Positions 56,831-64,000 of a stretch of 64,000 bases of DNA are shown in pieces. The notes below the pieces were generated by a model. It was not told where the DNA came from. It ran no database searches and saw only the letters and a program-made list of their open reading frames with translations. Source of the DNA: Spisula solida (taxonomy: Eukaryota > Mollusca > Bivalvia > Venerida > Mactridae); the NCBI GenBank assembly GCA_947247005.1, contig OX365944.1:18203501-18267500 (forward strand). The letters are read 5' to 3'. The translations under genes and the position numbers were made by a program. How positions within the stretch are numbered: position 1 is the first letter of the stretch; every line of letters starts with the position of its first letter.

Positions 56831-57299
56831 CAAATAGAAGTAAATTGTGCGACAAGTTGGTATATATAGCGTATTTTATATTCTTTATTTCAGTCTTATT
56901 TATGTACATATAAATATTTAACACACATGACACCTTTTCAATTAATGTTCATAATTATACAATCGTGAATTATACGAGACATTCAGAATTATCACAATGA
57001 TATACCGTATCACATGAATTACATTTCATCAAATTGAATATTTAACACTTAGAGACTGTCGTCAATGCGTTGATATAAAATAATGTTTAAACAACAACAT
57101 GTATCAATGATTCAAGAAATTGAAATTTGGACATATGAACTAGTAATGCCTTGGTCACATTTGTCCTACCAGCGCCGTACGGGTAAAACTTGGTGAAATC
57201 TCACACCGTCCGTGCTTGGAGTCGTCGCGTAATCACACTAATGGAAATATGCATATTCACCCAGTTCTATATTTGTATCTGTTCATAATAGAAATATTG

Positions 57300-59110
57300 G
57301 CTGATCTATCTGCTATCATTATTGTCTTATGTGTGTGCAAATGAACCTGTAAAGACTAGATAATCATTGTTATTCGAGTACGTTGTTGTACATTGGAATT
57401 CATCGATGATGTGTCTGTATAGAGATCATTCTACTAATACGAGGGGTGTTCGCAAGGTTTCGAAAAAGTGCCGTAATAATTTTACTTCTTATTATTTTCA
57501 ATGCAATTGTCTACAAACGTAGCTGCATGTTTCGTATATTTATATCTGCACACTGATATTCTTTCATAAAGACTATTGATTCTATAGATATGCAACGTCA
57601 CGTAAACATGACACTGTCAAGCAATTTAAAGAGTAAGGCATTTGTCCTGAACACCCAACGTAGATCAATATAATTGTTGATTTATATGCTTTGTCATACA
57701 GTTACTTTCACCATACAATATAGATAACTGTGGTGGACATTAAATCATAATATTCAATAAATGACCGTCTAGCGAATTGAATAAGTGATGGTTGACGGAA
57801 GCAATGTATTTGAACAGCAGGTCCATACATTATGTCACAGACTTAACAGTGATAGTAACAGCTGGCTACCTTTGAAATAAAGCTTTGTTAAAGTGCATAA
57901 GTATAATGCGTACCAACATGCTATAAGAAAGATTTATGCATTCAGTTAGAAACTCCAAACTCGTTGTGAGGAATGAATTAACAGCAATAGTAGAAACATC
58001 AATTATAATCCAACAATGACAAATGCTATGTGATCTACAAGTTTTCAAGAAAGGTGCAAGAAAGTAGTGTAAGCTACTCTTAAAGTATTAACCAGAAAGT
58101 GGTTACTAGGTGAGCAGTCGGCGTATTCCGGTATATGACTGGAAAACTATTGACAAACGGCGTCAAACATAATGAATAAAATAACCAGCAGATTTGCTAG
58201 GTATGTTAGGTTTACATTCTTAAATCAAACAGTTGAACGAGCTTTGCTACGTTGGCAGGGATAGCAGTGATATACTCACGTGTTACTCATTAGATATTCT
58301 TGTTACAGTAGTAAAGCAAGCTGATACTGCAGTTGTAGCTGTCTTGTTTCATTGTTTTCTCGTTCATTTTGATGTTTATGCTTGTGAGTTGTACTCGTAA
58401 TATGTACCCTTGTGTTACCCATCTTTTGTTTATGTAGTATGATGTCTTCATTGTCCATTTGTTGTTATCTTTTCATCCTTTTTGGCATTTTCAATTAGAT
58501 CAAAAAGAATAATGTGAATCAAAGTATAATGAAACCAAACTGAATATGGGTCATACGAATACATGTTTATGTTTTGGTGAACGTGAAAAGAAATAATGAC
58601 AGCAACAACACAGCATTGGTGTGGAATATTTTGTTCTGATGACTTATTTGCATGTCGCCTCGAGTCCACCAAAGTGGCGTTATATTTAAACGTGTTGTCG
58701 AATTCCCATTTCTTCTACTCTATTGGTACCAATCAGACCGGGCGGGTATTATGCTTATTTTGAGGATAATTATACTGTATCCGTTTGGATGATTTGTAAC
58801 AAAAAAGAAAACAAATCTTGCAAGTATGCATTTTTCAAAGAATAAAATAGTAATGGAAACATGCATACCCATCGAAAATTGATTTGTTTCTTTACAATGG
58901 ATCTAATAATAGATTTGTTAGTCAATGTGCTCACAAAGAGGGATACATAATTTGTAAAAACTATGTGTCAGATAAGCAGGTAATAAGTTTAAGAGGATGA
59001 CCATCTACCCCGTGTATGAAGTATATTGTTCGGCCTGATCCATTTTTAAGTTTAATGTTTGCACTATTTTTATGGTTTAAAGTAAGACACTATTGGTGAA
59101 TGAATCAATT
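57300..59110. repeat. Older diverged copy of the duplicated segment
   Basis: Follows the order of 12420-15960 with moderate divergence: TCATTATTGTCTTATGTGTG (57315), AAAGACTATTGATTCTATA (57560), GTGGTTACTAGG (58099), CATTTTGATGTTTATG (58367) and GACACTATTGGTGAATGA (59086). It lacks most of the AGCTCACC repeat and the R1 pair, so those inserted later or were lost here. Confidence 0.75.
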
Positions 59111-61499
59111 GTAAAAAATGTTTTACAAACCACAGTTAGATCTAATTTGAAATACAAAACAAGTAGGTGTTCTTTAGCGTAAATCAAATCAATATGTAAC
59201 GTAGCTTATAAATACATTATTCATTCAAACAGTCTATGTGCAATTTGTATGCTTTTTAAACGATTGTTTTGTCCTTGTGCATAGTACATTCACCGTCAAT
59301 GGCCTACTGTAATGTATGGTAATAAGAACAGGGATAAATATTACTTAGCCCTGTCTTGTTTGCTATAGTTCTATGATAACTCTAAAACCGTCAACAATGA
59401 TAATTATCAAACTTGACGAATCAATCAAAAGTCATCACATTTTGCCAGGTGCCCAGGTCCTGTTTGTTCGTTTCTGTTCGTTTCTGTTAAATACCGATTG
59501 GTTATTATTTTAAAGGTATCTTTGTCCAACTTTAAGTCATTTATAAAACTATTTTTCATAGTTTAAGATTGGTTTCAACACCTATATCGTACATGTATGT
59601 TCTATTGGTTTTGTTTTTAAAAAATATTCAGGTGGACCTGTTACAAAGTAAACAATGAGTTGAATTGTTTTCTTAGAAAGTAATTATGTCAATCACTTTG
59701 GATTACATGTAACATTAGCAAGATATTTAGAACAAACCGGTTTAAAGTTGAGATAATTTATATTTGACTACTGACTTTTGTGTCTTCCTTCCTTCATTGT
59801 AGATAGAATTGACAAGGGGGGAAGCTTTTATAATGAGAAATAAAACACATTATTTGTCTGAGTAGCCACTAAACTGAGTTATAAAAGATTTATATGTAAC
59901 ATGTAGACGTCTGTAGCTAACACAGCCATTCTTGAGACATTGAATGTCAATAACATTGTAAATCCAATCTCTGTGTAAAAGTTTTACGTCATAGGCGCAT
60001 AAATGCAGACACTTAATTACATATTTTTCAATCCAACAGCCTGATGAATAATGTCTTTATCCGTTAGGTGGAAGAAATAGTATAAATGTATATTGTGCAC
60101 TGAACCACCAAACCGAAATTGATTAAGTGACGTCGTTTGTTAAATTTGAAATCACGAATTTATTACCGATGTGACTTTTTACAAGACATTGTGAACTTTT
60201 ATATCCACGATTAGAAATAACGGTGCAGTAACTGAAGAGTAGCTGTCACTGAACGTATAAATTGTACGGCTACGTAAGTACTACTTTTGAGTTTTTCATC
60301 ATCCAGATATGAGTAGTTTCTAAAGTATAATATATTATGTATTCGACATGTAACAGACATTTGGCTTGTTTATAGATGGGAAACACAATATTTTTCGACC
60401 ACGGACTCGTTGAACTTGTATTCAACCGTGGGACCGTAGCCCCCAAACAAAACTTACTGACAAAAGCACTCAAGTTTGGGTGACCTGGTCTTGTCTTATT
60501 TCACTTTTGCTTAAGTCATTATTTACAAGTCTATTTGTTTGTGATTCCTTATGCTTATGAGTAAGTGCATTGCTATGGAACTATTCCATGGTCTACCACG
60601 AACGTTGTAGAAGCATATCATAAACGTATGAATGATCCAACATTGTCCAAAAAGTACTTGAAATTTACTTTTAATTTTCAAATTAAAAGTACAACACTCA
60701 GAATGTTTTGATCAATGGTGGCTGCAACGACACATAATAATTATTCCTGACAAATTAGGCATGGATCATCTTTAATACACTGAACACAAAGCAAGGGAGC
60801 TAAGTACTATGTTCATACCCCTTCGGTATTTGTCTGTGTAGGATAAATATAAATGTAACACAAAGGTCAAAACCATTAGCGACATATCACATCCCGAATG
60901 CGTGCGGTACATCGTGAGAGCTTTTATAATGTAAATATATTTTGTACATAACATCAGTCTTGTAAGAAATGTATTTTGAGTTCACATTGGTATTTGGTGT
61001 CGACTTCTATTTCGTCCCTATCAAGTCCCAAAACACAAGGTACGTATTGGCAGCTTAAATGTCTGGATCCGTTATAAATACAATAAATTCAGTCTTTAAA
61101 TTGACAGTGCAATCATGTTGGATGGGTTACGCATCTCCTTTAAAGATAAGTGTAACTCGTAGCATTATAATAAGACTATTTACCATAGGCAATGTAAAGC
61201 GCTCTAAGCATACGATATAAAAAAACACCAGCTTTGAAATAGATAAACATGTGTCTACAATTACGTACTGAACTAATTTACCAAAACAATATTTCAGTGT
61301 TATACACAACACTGTCGGATATATGTTGACGTAAATGCATTTTGTATGCCAGCATCAAAGCATGCGACTGTTTAAAAAATCGATATTACATCCCAGCTGA
61401 CAAATTTGGTACACATGCATGCACCACACAACCGCAGCCATATGCATGTAAGATACTCGCATTTTAATCACACAATTGAAGATACGTAAACAATTGTCG
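59111..61499. other. No gene
   Basis: AT-rich. About 59850-59960 resembles 38735-38850. Only short open frames. Confidence 0.5.
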
Positions 61500-61870
61500 G
61501 TGCCAAATTGTTACAACTCTTATTAGTTCTTAAATTGTTTATCCCTGCCTACAAGTCATCGATAGCTACGCTTTATTATGATTTATGACAAGGCGTGTAA
61601 AAAGTATTTAACCTTTGAGAGACCACATTAATCGGCCATGACTTTGAGAGACCACATTAATCGGCCATGACTTCCAACTCACTTAGAGAATGGTCCCATT
61701 GTTGGAATGGACCGATTTTGTGATGATTTAGAAATGTTCTTGTTCAGTTTTGCGTTGGTTATTGTGCACTTATAACACTAGTGGTCCTTTGTAAATGGTT
61801 CTGTCATTTATGCTCCCTGTCCCAGTTATCATTATCTTTTCGGTGGGCATGCTCATTTATTGGTCTAATT
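61500..61870 (-). repeat. Dispersed repeat R3, inverted copy
   Basis: Reverse complement of 34380-34760 in order (GCCTACAAGTCATCGATAGC, GATTTATGACAAGGCGTG, ACTTCCAACTC, CCCAGTTATC). It contains a private two-unit tandem repeat at 61614-61671. Confidence 0.6.
61614..61671. repeat. 29-bp tandem duplication
   Basis: TTTGAGAGACCACATTAATC plus GGCCATGAC occurs twice without a gap and without differences. The counterpart at about 34605-34640 has one unit. Confidence 0.9.
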
Positions 61871-62119
61871 ACAAGATAAGAGCAAGTGAAGTTTATGGAT
61901 AGTTATTTTCAAATGTTTTCTGTATACATATTGTAGCATGGCCATTCAGTGGATTTAGAAACGAAAATGTTCCGAACAATACATCTTTTCTGGCTTTGTT
62001 ATTAATTGTCTAGATTGATACAAATGCACAAACATATAATCGCCGATGTAAATGTATTATATTACCACGGTTGACTATGAGGAAATATGCAGGGTATAGT
62101 ATGTTCTAAATTGTCTTGA

Positions 62120-64000
62120 AAAGATAACATTCAGCTTGGTTAGGTAACCCTGTTACAATTACAATGTATCATCAAACCCTTGGGTTGTCATAACGTCAAT
62201 GGTATGATTTAAATAGACTTCTAAATAAACCTAGCCATATCCAAGGGTTTTGTCTCTTTTGCTCTCACAAACACTATTAAATGTGACATGATATGTTATT
62301 CTTGTAAATTTTACTTTACATAATCACACAGGGCACCCATTTCGTCAGTAGCAAGCTTAGTCGCAGGATTATACAATTCTCTACACGGAATATCCAGACT
62401 GAGTCCTGTTTCATGATCTAAAGTGTTCTTCGTTATTAAAGCAATGCCAATGGCACCATTGGATAAATGCAGAAAATAAACATTATAACGGATTCCATAT
62501 ACATTAGTCTACATGCATGGTATGTATTAGTGTTTGGAACACTTATGGATACATTTCCGTTGAAAAAGCTCAATTCCGATTATTTATGACGTTTAACAAA
62601 CAGAGCAATTCCAAAATCAACAACCACTGATCGACGCTGATCTTGAAAAATGTGAACACAAGAACCATGAAGTCTAGCAATAGAACATAACTTCTATAAT
62701 AACAGCTACTGTACGAATGTGCAAAAGTTAGATTTCCTGAGAAATGATTGGTTCGGCATGTGACATAAATGTCAGAAAGGGTATAACGAGTTAAAGCGAG
62801 GGTTGTCTTTTACAAAGAACGACATACTGTTGCCCTAATAAATGCTGTACCATAGCAAGCCACTATTGTCATATAATTTAGTCATTTAATATATATAACA
62901 CTGCATCGTTGCAGGAAAAACTCTAAAATACAGTTAATGAATAGAAATAATTATATCCCCTTCTTTGTACTAGATTATGAAAGGAGTCTCAGTAGGCGTC
63001 TAATGTCGTTATAACTCCGAGGAATTAAACGTGTCACGTAATGCAAAATACCACTAACTGTGAAATGTGAATACGCAAGAAATAGATTAGCCACATGGGA
63101 ATGTAAATCTACGACATATGATTGTTTTGTGACTTTTTATTATGTACGAAATCAAAGTAGACGAGCTCATGACTTTTTGCTTAGCTTCTTGTCAACCGCC
63201 GTATATGCGTTAATGGGTTTAAAAGATTTATGGAACATGCCATTACATAGTCAACGCAAACACAAAGGATTTAGTATAGATAATAATAATAATAATATAA
63301 AGAGATGTTGATACGAGCAAAAATAAGGGATGAGAAGTAAACAAACATGTATAACCCTGATCAAGAATTGCATTTAGAGTACCAAGAAGAGTTAGCTTTA
63401 AAAGATTGATTAAATGCTCAAATAAGAAAATAAGATAAGAGTAAGAGTAAAGTGCAACGCGTAAGTAAAAGAGAGACAATCATTAGGCCTACATTTATGA
63501 TGTAAAAAGTATATCTGAACAACCCTAAACAGTATGGAGGTATATTCAAAATATGGAAAACAACAAGATGACGTTCTATGACTCACCATTAGATAGTTCG
63601 ACTACGAGATGCAGCTACTAGGCAGGTCATGTCAACCAGGATCATTGGCTATGGTCATTACTTTCACAGTATATTGAGAAAATTTGCCAGTTAAATTTCA
63701 GATGTGTTTGATAAGTAATTACAAACAGTAAACTGGGTAACACTGTAGCACACACACAACCCCAAACCTCAACATATGGCGACAGCGCCTAGCCACCCAC
63801 GCAAGAGTCAGACTTAGAACGAAAGGAGGTAATTCTGAATGATAACTATACTGAAGTAAAGTACGGGGAGTCTTTTTACAGCCGCCACGCTGCACTTAAG
63901 TCAATTTTCAGTTTGAACTCGTCCAAATAAATAGTGTAAACTCCAATAAACAAACAATATCGTACACTCATTGGTCGTACAGACTTCCAATCATTGGTAA
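62120..64000. repeat. Segment R4, copy 2
   Basis: Diverged duplicate of 35690-38060 in the same order, running off the window end. It contains R2 at 63775-63990. No gene is seen. Confidence 0.75.

Overview
The window is repeat-dense, AT-rich eukaryotic DNA with no recognisable host gene. The repeat types suggest a mollusc, most likely a bivalve: (GGAC)n-bearing short repeats, AGCTCACC-type inverted elements, a tRNA-headed SINE with a GCGCTATATAAAT-like tail, many foldback elements and long minisatellites. This rests on recognising repeat styles; no marker gene confirms it.

The one clear gene-bearing unit is a 9.8-kb Ty3/gypsy-type LTR retrotransposon (21864-31674, + strand). It has two 238-bp LTRs that read as identical, a 4-bp AAAG target duplication, a primer-binding site and a polypurine tract. 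Its coding content is unusual. In order it holds a small helix-hairpin-helix (HhH) frame, Gag with a CCHC knuckle, a predicted -1 frameshift signal (heptamer plus H-type pseudoknot), Pol (protease, RT, RNase H, integrase) with a C4HC3 PHD finger at its end, a third frame with a C2H2 finger, and in the same frame a TatD-type metal-dependent nuclease with all metal-ligand positions kept. The copy carries breaks: a missing base inside integrase, a TGA between the integrase parts, single TAA codons between HhH and Gag and between the C2H2 and TatD parts, and an Asp-to-Val change at an RNase H catalytic position. Identical LTRs alongside these breaks suggest recent mobilisation in trans or assembly error.

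The element sits in the second copy of a tandem duplication (12.47-18.86 kb and 18.86-33.71 kb). The first copy keeps the empty site at 15525-15528. An older, partly collinear copy of the wider region (about 12.4-38 kb) fills 57.3-64 kb.

The rest by region: 0.1-1.3 kb, a degenerate CACC-rich minisatellite; 1.3-7.2 kb, interspersed repeats and a TIR-bounded element; 7.7-8.2 kb, a 41-bp array next to an inverted copy of itself; 11.85-12.29 kb, a SINE; 39.09-40.56 kb, a 36-bp minisatellite of about 41 units inside a dispersed repeat (called R1 here); 41.4-41.76 kb, a LINE ORF2 remnant; 48.8-51.9 kb, a 3-kb foldback with a nested palindrome. At least six scattered hairpin elements share end and loop motifs but have different self-complementary arms.
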